The notes under the pieces: model-generated | Seen by the model: the letters and a program-made list of their open reading frames with translations, nothing else | Told to the model about the DNA's origin: nothing | Databases searched by the model: none | Shown here: positions 21,274-32,033 of the stretch, one piece after another | Position numbering within the stretch: position 1 is the first letter of the stretch | Layout of the letters: the number at the start of each line of letters is the position of its first letter | Source of the DNA: CAVWCW01 sp963753615 | GTDB lineage: Bacteria > Pseudomonadota > Gammaproteobacteria > Chromatiales > Chromatiaceae | NCBI GenBank assembly: GCA_963753615.1 | Contig: CAVWCW010000008.1 | Location: 186,001 to 250,000, forward strand | Length of the DNA: 64,000 nt | Reading direction: 5' to 3' | Translations under genes and position numbers: made by a program

Positions 21274-22347
21274 ATGCGTACGAGGACTCGGAGTTTTGGC
21301 CTGGGGAGCGCGCTGTTCGCGGTGCTGCTGCTTGCCTCCGGCTGCGAGGCGCCGCACCCCTCCAACACGCTCCATAGGGCGGTGCTTACAGGAGACTGGG
21401 GGGAGTTGGAGCGGCATGCCCATTGGAACAGCGACTTCAATCAACGCGACGAGATGGGGCTTAGCCCGTTGGATTACGCGGCAACCAAGGGCTCGGTCGA
21501 GATCGCCGAATTTCTGATTGCCCAGGGCGCAGACCCCAATGCCGAGGGCCCCTATCGGCAGACCGCGTTGCACAAGGCAGCGCTTAACGGCAATCTTGCG
21601 GCTGCGGAACTGCTGATCGAAAAGGGCAGCGACATCAATGCCCAGGACAAGCGCGGTAATACTCCGCTCCATTATGCGGCGGATACCGGCCAGGAGGCGC
21701 TCGCCTGCCTGTTCTGCCGGCATGGGGCCGAGGTGGACGTGGAGAATAAGCGCGGGCACACGCCTTTGCACCGGGCCGCCGACGAGGGGCATGTGGGGGT
21801 TGCCAAACGGCTGATCGTGAGCGGGGCCGACGTGAATGGCGGGTTTACTGGTGAACGCCCGATGCATCGGGCGGCCATCAAGGGCCATGTGGACATGGTC
21901 AAACTGTTGCTCGCCTTCGGTGCCGAAGTCGATGCCGAGGACCCCTTGTTCTGGACGCCGCTGCACGACGCGGCTTACTACGGCCACGTGGAGGTGGTGA
22001 AGACGCTGTTGGAAGTCGGGGCGGATATCAATCGCCGCTCGCGGCGCGGGCATACCCCCTTGCACAAGGCGGCCATTTCGGGCAACGAAGCGGTTGCCGC
22101 ACTGCTTATCGAGCAAGGTGCGCAGGTGAATGTCCGTGATAAGCGTGGTAATACCGCACTCGATCGCGCGGAAAAGAGCGGGCACGAAGCCGTTGTGGCC
22201 CTGCTGCTGGCACGGGGCGGCAGATCCGGCAGTCAAAGCGGGGACGGGTCGAGTTTGAATCTTTCGGATCCAGAATTCGCCAGTTGCCCGGTATGCTCGG
22301 GAAGCATCGCCGGGTTGGCGAGGGGCAGTGGCAACCCGCTGGATTGA
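21274..22347 (+). CDS. Ankyrin-repeat lipoprotein
   Basis: 357 aa. Signal peptide ending in the lipobox LASGC gives a lipid-anchored periplasmic protein. Residues about 33-325 contain roughly eight ankyrin repeats of the form GxTPLHxAAxxGHxxVVxxLLxxGAxxN, for example GNTPLHYAADTGQ and GHTPLHRAADEGH. The C-terminal tail contains CPVCS. Ankyrin stacks bind proteins; the partner is unknown. The ATG at 21274 is chosen because it gives a proper signal peptide and follows GGGAGAC. Stands alone, possibly with the coiled-coil gene 232 bp upstream. Confidence 0.85.
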   Translation: MRTRTRSFGLGSALFAVLLLASGCEAPHPSNTLHRAVLTGDWGELERHAHWNSDFNQRDEMGLSPLDYAATKGSVEIAEFLIAQGADPNAEGPYRQTALHKAALNGNLAAAELLIEKGSDINAQDKRGNTPLHYAADTGQEALACLFCRHGAEVDVENKRGHTPLHRAADEGHVGVAKRLIVSGADVNGGFTGERPMHRAAIKGHVDMVKLLLAFGAEVDAEDPLFWTPLHDAAYYGHVEVVKTLLEVGADINRRSRRGHTPLHKAAISGNEAVAALLIEQGAQVNVRDKRGNTALDRAEKSGHEAVVALLLARGGRSGSQSGDGSSLNLSDPEFASCPVCSGSIAGLARGSGNPLD

Positions 22348-22445
22348 TAAGGCCCGCGGCGGGGATAGCGGGGGCGCCTCGTCGGATACTTTAGCCGCAG
22401 CAATCCCCTGCCGGAGCCGGTCAAAGAACGGTCGGCGCCCGGGTT

Positions 22446-23042
22446 TCAGCGTTCGCCAATAATTCCGGGACCGAGTTCAAACTCGTCATCGTGTTCATAG
22501 CCGGGCGGGGGATGCACGGCCTCGCACGTGTCCAAATTTGCGCTACCCATATCCCGCTGCAGCAAACAGGTGTCTTTTTCGCCGGGGCCGCCGTCCAGTT
22601 GGTCGTAGCCCGGGCCGCCCCAGAGCACGTCGAAGTCACCGGCCCCGCCCAGGAGCGTATCTTCGCCACGCGCTCCGAACAGCCAGTCGTCTCCGTCGTC
22701 GCCGTGCAATTCGTCGTTGCCGCGACTTCCATGCAGGGCATCGTTTCCGGGGCCGCCGCAAACCACGTCGTTCCCGGCGTCGGCCTGCACCACGTCGTTA
22801 CCCGCATCCGTATAGATCACGTCGTCGCCATCGGTACCCCAAACCAGATCGTGGCCTGTCGTGCCCACACAGGTGGCCTGCCGGCCATTACACTCGGGTA
22901 TTTCCACCAAGTCGCCAGGCAGATGCGGGCAGACGATCACGGCGCCGGTAGCACCGACGGCGTTGCCCATCGACGTCGATCCGACGACACAGCCCAAGGC
23001 GGCATAGAGTAAGTGTTGCTTGCAGAGCCGCAACTCCCTCAT
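22446..23042 (-). CDS. Small exported protein with RTX-type calcium-binding repeats
   Basis: 198 aa from an ATG at 23042 preceded by GGAGGAG; upstream in-frame codons lack such a site. An N-terminal hydrophobic stretch (LLYAALGCVVGSTSMG) looks like a signal peptide. Residues about 60-170 are consecutive nonapeptides of the GGxGxDxLx type, for example GGPGNDALHG, GDDGDDWLFG and GGAGDFDVLWG, which form a calcium-filled beta roll in RTX proteins. Cysteines occur before and after the roll, which is unusual for RTX proteins secreted by type I systems. No secretion genes lie nearby; role unknown. Confidence 0.8.
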   Translation of the reverse strand: MRELRLCKQHLLYAALGCVVGSTSMGNAVGATGAVIVCPHLPGDLVEIPECNGRQATCVGTTGHDLVWGTDGDDVIYTDAGNDVVQADAGNDVVCGGPGNDALHGSRGNDELHGDDGDDWLFGARGEDTLLGGAGDFDVLWGGPGYDQLDGGPGEKDTCLLQRDMGSANLDTCEAVHPPPGYEHDDEFELGPGIIGER

Positions 23043-23784
23043 CACATCTCCTCCCTCACCAGTTGTTGACCGGTCCGGACCGTTCCTCCTTAGATTGCTT
23101 TCGGTCCGGGCCGGTGAGGTGCTCGACGCAATGCGTCCGTTAGCAGGCCTCCCAGAGCTGAGGGAACGCTGCTTGCATTGCGCCTTCCTTGCCGGGCGGG
23201 ATGCCATGCCAAAAACATCCCTGAATGGCATTTCCCCATCAAGCCGAGGAGAACCCGCCAATACACTGCGCGCATCCCGCCTATCTATTCCAATACCACC
23301 GGGGCATTGGGGAAAGCATTGCGGAACGTCAAACCCACCGGGTTATTTTCGGCCCCCACCCCGTCTCAATTTGCCGCCGGATCGAAGCCGACCCCTGGGC
23401 AGCCGCTCTGTCCAGAACCGGGTGACCGGGCAACGCGCCGTGCCAACGGCGCTTCTGGGCGCAGCACTTCCGCGATCGCCGACGGTTACTGATGGGGCAG
23501 GACACCGACGCCGCTCTGTTCGGGCTCTCGGCGGTGGTGGTTTCGCGAACGGGGTATAGGAACGCGAGCCGATCTTCGACGAGGGTTGGGTTGAAGTACT
23601 CCCTCGGGAACCGATCTAAGCATTCACCAGTTGGTGCCGGCTCCCGCCAGGTTCGGGATGGGCGCCTATTTCAGCGGCATGGGGTCGGCCTTGTGTCGGC
23701 TCCCGGAGGAGCTAGGCAGATGCCGACCCGTCGGATCGGCGCGAGCAAGCGCATGCGTCGGCTCGGCTCCGAATCGGGCCGCCA
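23043..23784. other. 742-bp region with no supported gene
   Basis: Lies between the RTX-type gene (which starts at 23042 on the minus strand) and the 3' end of the aminoacyl-transferase gene. Several overlapping open frames up to 180 codons exist but are Arg/Pro-rich, lack convincing start signals and look random. No repeat, tRNA or terminator was found. Confidence 0.5.
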
Positions 23785-24537
23785 CTATTCCCAGTCGGGA
23801 AAGACTTCGATGCCCGCTTCGAAACCCAGCCATTGCGTGCCGTCCCAGGCCTCCAGCGGGCGGTAGCGGTCCTTGTAGCTCATCTTGCGGCAATCCCGAA
23901 TCCAGTAGCCCAGATAGAGGTAGGACAGGCCCAGGACCCGCGCGCGCTCCAGTTGCCAGAGCACGGAGAAAACCCCCAGGCTTCGCGATTCCCATTCGGG
24001 TTCGAAGAAGGTGTACAGGGCGGACAGGCCGCCGGCCAGAATATCGGTAACCGCGACTGCCGCCAGCCGGTCGCCGAGACGAAACTCGAAGAAGCGGGTG
24101 TCGGCCCAGGTACTGGTGAGGAATTCCAGGTAGTGCTCAGGGCTCAGATTGTCCATCGGGCCGTTGGAGTGGCGGGACGCTGCATAGCGGGAGTAGAGGT
24201 CGAAGTGTTCCTGACGGAACCGGGTCGGGCGAGAGATCACCCGAAGGTCCTGGTTGCGCCGCCAGCAGCGGCGTTGGCTGCGGTTGCGGGAAAAGCGCTC
24301 GACGGGGATGCGCACCGGGATACAGGCGCGGCAGGCGCGGCAGTGGGGACGGTACATATAGCTGCCGCTGCGGCGAAAGCCCTGGTCGGCGAGCCACTGG
24401 GCCAGGCGGCGATCGATGCGCACCCGCGGATCAAAGAACAGGGAGCGGGCTTCGCGCCCGGGCAGGTAGGAACACTCGTGCTCGCTGCCCAAGTAGAGCG
24501 CGAACTCCCGGCTGCTATGGGGCGAGTCCTGGTTCAC
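23785..24537 (-). CDS. bpt: Aspartate/glutamate leucyltransferase (arginyl-transferase family, Bpt)
   Basis: Cytosolic N-end-rule enzyme predicted to transfer leucine from Leu-tRNA to proteins with N-terminal Asp or Glu, marking them for ClpS/ClpAP. 250 aa. Conserved features are CSYLPGREARSLFFD near the N-terminus, the cysteine cluster YRPHCRACRACIPVRIPV and the C-terminal acyltransferase-fold motif YLGYWIRDCRKMSYKDRYRP. The start is GTG; the upstream aat stop overlaps it by 4 bp, so the two are coupled. Confidence 0.92.
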   Translation of the reverse strand: MNQDSPHSSREFALYLGSEHECSYLPGREARSLFFDPRVRIDRRLAQWLADQGFRRSGSYMYRPHCRACRACIPVRIPVERFSRNRSQRRCWRRNQDLRVISRPTRFRQEHFDLYSRYAASRHSNGPMDNLSPEHYLEFLTSTWADTRFFEFRLGDRLAAVAVTDILAGGLSALYTFFEPEWESRSLGVFSVLWQLERARVLGLSYLYLGYWIRDCRKMSYKDRYRPLEAWDGTQWLGFEAGIEVFPDWE

Positions 24538-25256
24538 GTCGCTCCCGGTACGGCAGGCCAGTGCCGCTCGGTGCTGGTCCAGGCGGCGGCCGGAGCCGCA
24601 TCCACCAACTCCCGCAGCAGCCGGCTGAATTCGCTCCGGGGAATAAGCTCAGCCCCCAAGCTCAGCAGGTGCTCGCTGTAGACCTGGCAGTCGATCAGGC
24701 GGTAGCCCCATTCCATGGCCGCTCCCACCAATCGGGTAAGGGCGACCTTGGAGGCGTCGCTGGCGCGACTGAACATGGACTCGCCAAAAAACACCCGCCC
24801 CAGGGCCAGGCCATAGAGGCCGCCCGCCAGTTGGTTCCCATGCCAGACCTCCACCGAATGGGCGATGCCCTGGCGGTGCAGGTCTCGGTACGCGGCCATC
24901 ATGTCGGAGGTGATCCAGGTTCCGGGCTCGTTCGACCTGGGCTCGGCGCAGGCCGCAATGACTCGATCGAAGGCGCGGTCGAAAGACACCTCGAACTTCT
25001 GCTTGCGCAAGGTCTTCCTGAGGCTTCGGGAGACCTTCAAGCGTTCCGGGAAGAGCACAGTTCGCGGGTCAGGCGCCCACCAAAGAATGGGCTGGCCGGC
25101 GCTATACCAGGGGAAGATACCGCGGCTGTATGCATTGATCAGCCGCCGGCTGGTGAGGTCCCCGCCCAAGGCCAGCAGCCCGTCGGGCTCGCGCAGTGCC
25201 GACTCCACATCTGGAAAGGGCGCGTCCGGGCAGTGCGGATCCAACAGCGGAATCAT
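24534..25256 (-). CDS. aat: Leucyl/phenylalanyl-tRNA--protein transferase
   Basis: Cytosolic N-end-rule enzyme that adds Leu or Phe to proteins with N-terminal Arg or Lys. 240 aa, normal length. Signatures are GIFPWYSAGQPILWWAPDPR near residue 50, HSVEVWHGNQLAGGLYGLAL and GVFFGESMFSRASDASKVAL-like sequence. Overlaps bpt by 4 bp; together they generate both branches of bacterial N-degron substrates. trxB ends 42 bp upstream on the same strand. Confidence 0.96.
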   Translation of the reverse strand: MIPLLDPHCPDAPFPDVESALREPDGLLALGGDLTSRRLINAYSRGIFPWYSAGQPILWWAPDPRTVLFPERLKVSRSLRKTLRKQKFEVSFDRAFDRVIAACAEPRSNEPGTWITSDMMAAYRDLHRQGIAHSVEVWHGNQLAGGLYGLALGRVFFGESMFSRASDASKVALTRLVGAAMEWGYRLIDCQVYSEHLLSLGAELIPRSEFSRLLRELVDAAPAAAWTSTERHWPAVPGAT

Positions 25257-25298
25257 GGCCGATGCCTGCGCGGCCGCGCCGGGTAGCAGGGTGACCGG

Positions 25299-26357
<1,059 letters not shown>

Positions 26358-26395
26358 TTACGGAATGTTCCCAGGCCGGTCCAGAAGGGGGGCCG

Positions 26396-27448
26396 ATGAA
26401 AATCGCGATACCGAAAGAGATCAAGACCTTGGAAGGCCGGGTGGGGCTGGTGCCGGAGGCCTGCGGCGAGCTGGTGCGGGCCGGTCACCGGGTAGCCGTA
26501 GAGCAGGGCGCCGGATTGGCCAGCGGCTTTGCCGACCAAGCCTACCGGGACCAGGGGGTCGAGATGCTCGCCGACGCAGCGGCGGTTTACGACTTCGCCG
26601 AATTGCTGGTCAAAGTCAAAGAACCTATCGGCCCGGAATTGGAACTGCTGCAGGCGCGGCACCTGCTGTTCTGTTTCTTGCATCTGGCCGCCATCCCGGA
26701 GTTGCAGCAGCGACTTTTGGAAATCGGGTTGACTGCGGTCGCGTTCGAAACCCTGGCCGATGCCGGCGGTCTGCCGATATTGGCCCCGATGAGCGACATC
26801 GCCGGGCGTCTGGCGGTGCAAATCGGCAGCAACCTGTTGCACCGACCGCTGGGAGGCAAGGGCCTGCTGCTGGGCGGGCTGCCGGGGGTTCCTCGGGGCC
26901 GAGTGGTGATCCTGGGCGCCGGACAGGCCGGCGGCAATGCCGCCCTGGTGGCTGCCGCGCTGGGCGCGGAGGTGACAATTTTTGACAAGCGTCGCGAACG
27001 GCTGGAAGCGATGCGGGCCCTGGCACCCAATGTCACCGCGCTTTACGCTTACCATGACAGTATGGATCGGGCAGTGGCGGTGGCGGACCTGCTGATCGGC
27101 GCGGTGCTGATCCCCGGTGCCCGCGCCCCGCGCCTGGTTTCCGCCGAGCAGGTGGCGGGCATGCAGGCAGGCAGCGTGCTGGTGGATATCTCGGTGGATC
27201 AAGGGGGTTGCATCGAAACCACCCGGCCTACCACCTATGCCGAACCGACCTATCAGGTGACCGGAGTGACCCACCTGTGCGTCACGAATATGCCCGGGGC
27301 AGTGCCGCGGAGCGCTTCTCAGGCCCTGTCGGCCGCCGTCATTCCCTACCTGTTGCCCTTGGCTGCCGGCGAGCTTGAGCGCAATCCGGCGCTGCGAACC
27401 GGCATCAATGTCAAGGCTGGCGCCCTGGTGCATCCCGCCCTACAATAA
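26396..27448 (+). CDS. ald: Alanine dehydrogenase
   Basis: NAD-dependent enzyme converting L-alanine to pyruvate and ammonium, or the reverse. 350 aa, a little shorter than the usual 370. The N-terminal AlaDh/PNT signature is KIAIPKEIKTLEGRVGLVPE; the Rossmann motif is VVILGAGQAGGNAALVAAALG; late motifs include VDISVDQGGCIETTRPTT and VTNMPGAVPRSAS. The ATG at 26396 follows a GGGGGG-rich site and matches the family N-terminus. The N-terminal half is related to PntAA further along the window. Confidence 0.94.
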   Translation: MKIAIPKEIKTLEGRVGLVPEACGELVRAGHRVAVEQGAGLASGFADQAYRDQGVEMLADAAAVYDFAELLVKVKEPIGPELELLQARHLLFCFLHLAAIPELQQRLLEIGLTAVAFETLADAGGLPILAPMSDIAGRLAVQIGSNLLHRPLGGKGLLLGGLPGVPRGRVVILGAGQAGGNAALVAAALGAEVTIFDKRRERLEAMRALAPNVTALYAYHDSMDRAVAVADLLIGAVLIPGARAPRLVSAEQVAGMQAGSVLVDISVDQGGCIETTRPTTYAEPTYQVTGVTHLCVTNMPGAVPRSASQALSAAVIPYLLPLAAGELERNPALRTGINVKAGALVHPALQ

Positions 27449-27525
27449 GGATATCTTGAAATTAGGATAGATTGTTTTAGTAACTATCTAATCCAGCGAA
27501 GCAAAATATCCCGGAGGGTGCGGTA

Positions 27526-30045
27526 GTGGCTGGGAGCGGGACGGAAGTACGACAGCAGGAGACCTTGAGCGTGCATGTGGGAAGAGGACTCAGAGAAGTG
27601 GCCATGTGGCTGCTGTTCGGCTGCGCCTTCTACCTTGTGCTGTCCTTGGCCAGTTATTATCCGGACGACCCCGGTTGGTCGTACACGGGCCTGGCCGAGA
27701 GCGTGCGGAACGCCGGCGGGCGTGCCGGGGCCTGGTTCGCCGACGTCTTCCTGTATCTGTTCGGGTTGTTGGCCTACCTGTTTCCGGTAATGCTGGCCTG
27801 GAGCGCCGTGCTGGTGTTCCGCCGCCGCAGTGGCGACACGCGCACGGACGTACATGTTCTGGCCCTGCGCTGGCTCGGCTTCTTCGTTACTTTGGCCGCG
27901 GGCAGCGCGCTGGCCGGCCTGCATCTGGACGCCCTGCAGCCGTCCCTGCCTACCGGTGCCGGCGGTATCCTCGGCAGTTCCCTGGCAAGCCTGCTGGTGG
28001 AGATTTTCAACCGCGCAGGCAGCACCTTGATCGCGTTGGCGGTGTTTCTCGGCGGCTTTACCCTGTTTACTGGCCTGTCCTGGCTGCAGATCGTGGAGGC
28101 GCTGGGGGATTTGACTCTCAAACTCGGGGCCCTGATGTCATCCGCCGGGAGTTGGATGGTCAATTCCGTGACCCCGCTGCGCCGCGCTTGGGCCTGGTTC
28201 GACGAACGCCGTCAGGGGCGTCGCGCCAGTCGCGAGAGGGCCGAAAGCGTGGAGACCGAACGCCGCCGTCAGGCCGGTCGGGAACCGCCGCGCATCGAGC
28301 CTATGGTGACCGAGATCGAGCTCAGCGACCGGGAAGAGCGCGAGCGCCAACTGCCGATATTCAGCGCCGGCCCCAGCTCAGGTGAGGAGGCGAAGCAACC
28401 GCCGAAGCCGACTATCGCGGCCTCGGCGGCCAAGCCTAAGATCAAGGCCCCGAACCGCTCCAGAGGCACCCCCACCGTACTGCCCTGGGAGACCGAGGCG
28501 CCGCTGGACGTGCCGGACATCGACCCCTATGTGCAGCTCCCGCCGCTGGATCTGTTGGAGCCCGCCAAATCCAGCGGTCGCGGCTATTCCGAAGAGGCCC
28601 TGCAGGCGATGTCGCGGCTGGTGGAACTGAAGCTGCTCGATTTCAACGTCGAGGTGCATGTGGTGGCCGTGCACCCCGGGCCGGTGGTCACTTTGTTCGA
28701 GCTACAACTGGCGCCGGGCACCAAGGTGAGCAAGATCACCGCGCTGGCCAAAGACCTGGCCCGGGCCCTGTCGATCATCAGCGTGCGAGTGGTCGAGGTG
28801 ATCCCCGGCAAGTCGGTGATCGGTCTGGAGATCCCGAACGAACAACGCGAAACCGTATATTTGAGCGAAGTGCTGCGCTCCGAGGCCTATGACCGCGCGA
28901 GATCGCCCCTCACCCTGGCCTTGGGCAAGGACATCGCCGGTCACCCGGCGGTGGTGGACCTGGGCAGGATGCCCCACGCCCTGATCGCCGGCACCACCGG
29001 GTCGGGTAAATCGGTGGCCATCAACGCCATGATCCTGAGCCTGCTCTACAAGGCCAAGCCGGACGAGGTGCGGCTGATCATGATCGACCCCAAGATGCTG
29101 GAGCTGTCGGTCTACGAGGGCATACCTCATCTGCTTACCCCGGTGGTCACCGACATGAAGGAGGCCGCCAACGCCTTGCGCTGGTGCGTCGGCGAGATGG
29201 AACGGCGCTACCGTCTGATGGCCGCCATGGGGGTGCGCAATATCGCCGGGTTCAACCGCAAGTTGGCGCAGGCGGCGAAGGCCGGGCACGCCATCCCCGA
29301 CCCTATGTTTACCCCCAACCCCGCGGTATTCGATGAGGAAGGGGTGGAGCAACAGGCGCCAGCGCTGGAACCCTTGCCCTACATCGTGGTCATTATCGAC
29401 GAGCTCGCCGACATGATGATGGTGGTTGGCAAGAAAGTGGAAGAACTGATCGCGCGCCTGGCGCAGAAGGCCCGGGCCGCTGGAATTCACCTGCTGTTGG
29501 CGACGCAGCGACCCTCTGTGGATGTGCTCACCGGCTTGATCAAGGCCAATATTCCCACCCGCATGGCATTCCAGGTGTCCTCGCGCATCGACTCGCGTAC
29601 CATCCTGGACCAGATGGGGGCGGAGCACCTGCTGGGACACGGCGACATGCTCTACCTGGCGCCCGGCGGCAGTCTGGTGCAGCGGGTGCACGGGGCTTTC
29701 GTCGACGACCCCGAAGTGCATCGGGTGGTAGAGTGCCTGAAGCGCAATGCCGGCGGGCCCAACTACATAGGCGATGTTTTGGACGAGCCCACCGAGGCCA
29801 TTCCCGGGCTCTCCGCGGACGCCTCGGGGGTGGATACCGAAGAGGCCGACCCGCTGTTCGACGAGGCGGTGCGCATCGTCACCGAGACCCGCCGAGCCTC
29901 CATCTCCGGGGTGCAGCGGCGGCTCAAAATCGGCTACAACCGGGCAGCGCGCATGATCGAAGAGATGGAACGCATCGGCGTGGTGGGCCCGGCCGAAACC
30001 AACGGCAACCGGGAGGTGCTGGCCCCACCCCCCCCCGAGGATTGA
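27526..30045 (+). CDS. ftsK: DNA translocase FtsK
   Basis: Septal membrane protein that pumps chromosomal DNA during division and activates XerCD recombination at dif. 839 aa from a GTG at 27526 preceded by GGAGGG. Four predicted N-terminal TM helices (about residues 25-180) are followed by a basic and Pro-rich linker to about residue 340. The motor has Walker [13 protein letters not shown], Walker [13 protein letters not shown] and [10 protein letters not shown]. The C-terminal winged-helix gamma domain ([24 protein letters not shown]) reads KOPS. The stop lies one base before lolA. Confidence 0.97.
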   Translation: MAGSGTEVRQQETLSVHVGRGLREVAMWLLFGCAFYLVLSLASYYPDDPGWSYTGLAESVRNAGGRAGAWFADVFLYLFGLLAYLFPVMLAWSAVLVFRRRSGDTRTDVHVLALRWLGFFVTLAAGSALAGLHLDALQPSLPTGAGGILGSSLASLLVEIFNRAGSTLIALAVFLGGFTLFTGLSWLQIVEALGDLTLKLGALMSSAGSWMVNSVTPLRRAWAWFDERRQGRRASRERAESVETERRRQAGREPPRIEPMVTEIELSDREERERQLPIFSAGPSSGEEAKQPPKPTIAASAAKPKIKAPNRSRGTPTVLPWETEAPLDVPDIDPYVQLPPLDLLEPAKSSGRGYSEEALQAMSRLVELKLLDFNVEVHVVAVHPGPVVTLFELQLAPGTKVSKITALAKDLARALSIISVRVVEVIPGKSVIGLEIPNEQRETVYLSEVLRSEAYDRARSPLTLALGKDIAGHPAVVDLGRMPHALIAGTTGSGKSVAINAMILSLLYKAKPDEVRLIMIDPKMLELSVYEGIPHLLTPVVTDMKEAANALRWCVGEMERRYRLMAAMGVRNIAGFNRKLAQAAKAGHAIPDPMFTPNPAVFDEEGVEQQAPALEPLPYIVVIIDELADMMMVVGKKVEELIARLAQKARAAGIHLLLATQRPSVDVLTGLIKANIPTRMAFQVSSRIDSRTILDQMGAEHLLGHGDMLYLAPGGSLVQRVHGAFVDDPEVHRVVECLKRNAGGPNYIGDVLDEPTEAIPGLSADASGVDTEEADPLFDEAVRIVTETRRASISGVQRRLKIGYNRAARMIEEMERIGVVGPAETNGNREVLAPPPPED

Positions 30046-30046
30046 G

Positions 30047-30676
30047 GTGATCGGTTTGCATCGATTCACATGGCTGGTACTGGCGCTGGCGTCTTGGTTC
30101 TCCCTGCCGGCCCAGGCAGCGGGCGGGCGCGCCCAACTCGACGCCTTTTTCGACGGCCTGGTAACCCTCCAGGCGGAGTTCGAGCAGCGGGTGATCGGCC
30201 CCGACGCCGGTTCGGCCATCGGCTCCGAAGGCGTCTTCTATCTGCAGCGCCCAGGGCTGTTCCGATGGGAATACCGCCAGCCGCCGCAACTGGTTGTGGC
30301 CGACGGCGACCGAGTCTGGCTGTACGACCAAGAGCTTGAGCAGGTCAGCCACCAGGGCCAGAATCGCACCCTGCGCGGCACCCCGGCCCAGCTGCTGGTG
30401 GACACCGCCCCGCTGGAGGATTACTTCGCCGTCGGCGAGATCGAACGCGGCGGCGACCTGGCCTGGGTCGAATTGCGCCCGCTAGACAGCGGCAGCGAGT
30501 TCGAGCGCATCCTGCTCGGCTTAGGAGACGGCCTGCTGCGGGAGCTGGAGATGGAGGACAGCTTCGGCCAGGTCACCCTGTTCCGCTTCGCCGGCCTGGA
30601 GCGTAACCCTGAACTGGACCCCGAGCTGTTCCGTTTCGTGCCGCCGCCCGGCATAGACGTCCTTGGCACCGACTGA
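30047..30676 (+). CDS. lolA: Outer-membrane lipoprotein carrier protein LolA
   Basis: Periplasmic chaperone that carries lipoproteins from LolCDE to LolB. 209 aa starting with GTG directly after the ftsK stop. The signal peptide runs to PAQA. The mature protein has the LolA-family pattern: [40 protein letters not shown] and [23 protein letters not shown]. The ftsK-lolA-rarA-serS order is conserved in many gammaproteobacteria. Confidence 0.95.
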   Translation: MIGLHRFTWLVLALASWFSLPAQAAGGRAQLDAFFDGLVTLQAEFEQRVIGPDAGSAIGSEGVFYLQRPGLFRWEYRQPPQLVVADGDRVWLYDQELEQVSHQGQNRTLRGTPAQLLVDTAPLEDYFAVGEIERGGDLAWVELRPLDSGSEFERILLGLGDGLLRELEMEDSFGQVTLFRFAGLERNPELDPELFRFVPPPGIDVLGTD

Positions 30677-32033
30677 TCCCCCGTCCACACAGGACCTGTT
30701 CGCCCCCGGAGCTCTGGAGACCCGGCCCCTGGCGGACCGGATGCGACCGCGCAACCTCGACGAGTACATCGGCCAGCCCCAGGTGCTGGGTGAGGGCAAG
30801 CCATTGCGCCGAGCGATCGAGAGCGACCGCCTGCACTCGTTGATCTTTGGGGCCCACCGGGCACCGGCAAGACCACCCTGGCGCGCCTGATCGCCGCCCA
30901 CTCGGGGGCCCAGTTCCTCAGCCTGTCGGCGGTGCTGTCGGGGGTCAAGGACATCCGAGCCGCGGTAGTGCAGGCCGAGCAGGCGCGTCAGACCGAAGGC
31001 CGGCCGCACGGTCCTGTTCATCGACGAGGTGCACCGCTTCAACAAGGCCCAGCAGGATGCCTTTCTGCCCCACGTGGAGCGCGGCACCCTGGTATTCGTC
31101 GGCGCCACCACCGAGAACCCCTCGTTCGAGCTGAACAACGCACTGCTGTCCCGCGCCCGCATCTATGTGCTCAAGCCGCTTACCGGGGACGACCTGGAGC
31201 GTATGCTGGACCAGGCCCTGGCCGATCCGGAGCGCGGCCTGGCCAGCGGGTCGCTGGCGCCGCGAACTGCGTAACCTGCTGGCCGAGGCCGCCGACGGCG
31301 ATGCCCGGCGCGCCCTGAACCTGCTCGAGCTGGCGGCCGAGCTGGCCAGCGGGGCCGCCATCGACCGGCGCGCGGTGAAGAGGTCATCACCGGCGATCTG
31401 CGCCGCTTCGACAAGGGCGGCGACCTGTTCTACGAGCAGATCTCGGCCCTGCACAAAGCGGTGCGCGGCTCGGCGCCGGATGCCGCCCTGTATTGGCTGG
31501 CGCGCATGCTCGACGGCGGCTGCGATCCGCTGTATGTCGCTCGCCGGGTGGTGCGCATGGCCTCCGAGGACATCGGCAACGCCGATCCGCGCGCCCTGGA
31601 GATGGCGCTCAACGCCTGGCGAGGCCCAGGAGCGCCTGGGCAGCCCCGAAGGCGAGCTGGCGCTGGCCCAGGCGGTGGTCTACCTGGCCTGCGCCGCCAA
31701 GAGCAACGCCGTCTACACCGCCTGGCAGCTGGCCCAGGAGGAGCCCGCGGCTCCGGCACGCTGGAGGTGCCGCGTGCACCTGCGCAATGCCCCCACCCGG
31801 CTGATGAAAGAGCTGGGATACGGCAAGCGCCTACCGCTATGCCCACGACGAGCCCGACGCCTACGCCGCCGGCGAGACCTACTTTCCCGAGTCCTTGGGC
31901 GAGCGCCGCTACTACCGGCCGGTACCCAGGGGCCTTGAGATCCGCATCGCCGAGAAGCTGGAGCGCCTGCGCGAGCTGGACCACCGGGCCCGGGGTGGCG
32001 ACGGACCCGGAGTCGGGCGGAGGGGCGTCTTGA
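30663..32033 (+). CDS. rarA: Replication-associated recombination ATPase RarA (about nine frame shifts)
   Basis: AAA+ clamp-loader-like ATPase acting at stalled forks. The protein is recognisable across all three frames: [31 protein letters not shown] (Walker A), [20 protein letters not shown] (Walker B), [54 protein letters not shown] and [15 protein letters not shown]. Frame changes occur near 30848, 31003, 31260, 31380, 31620, 31745, 31770, 31830 and about 32000. The start is probably TTG at 30663, inside the lolA end. RarA is not essential, so true decay is possible, but base-run errors fit better. Confidence 0.88.

Noticed and set aside
27449..27525. Operator-like inverted repeat before ftsK (ATTAGGATAGAT...ATCTAAT)
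   Set aside because: Pairing is imperfect and there is no known regulator motif; probably an AT-rich promoter region.
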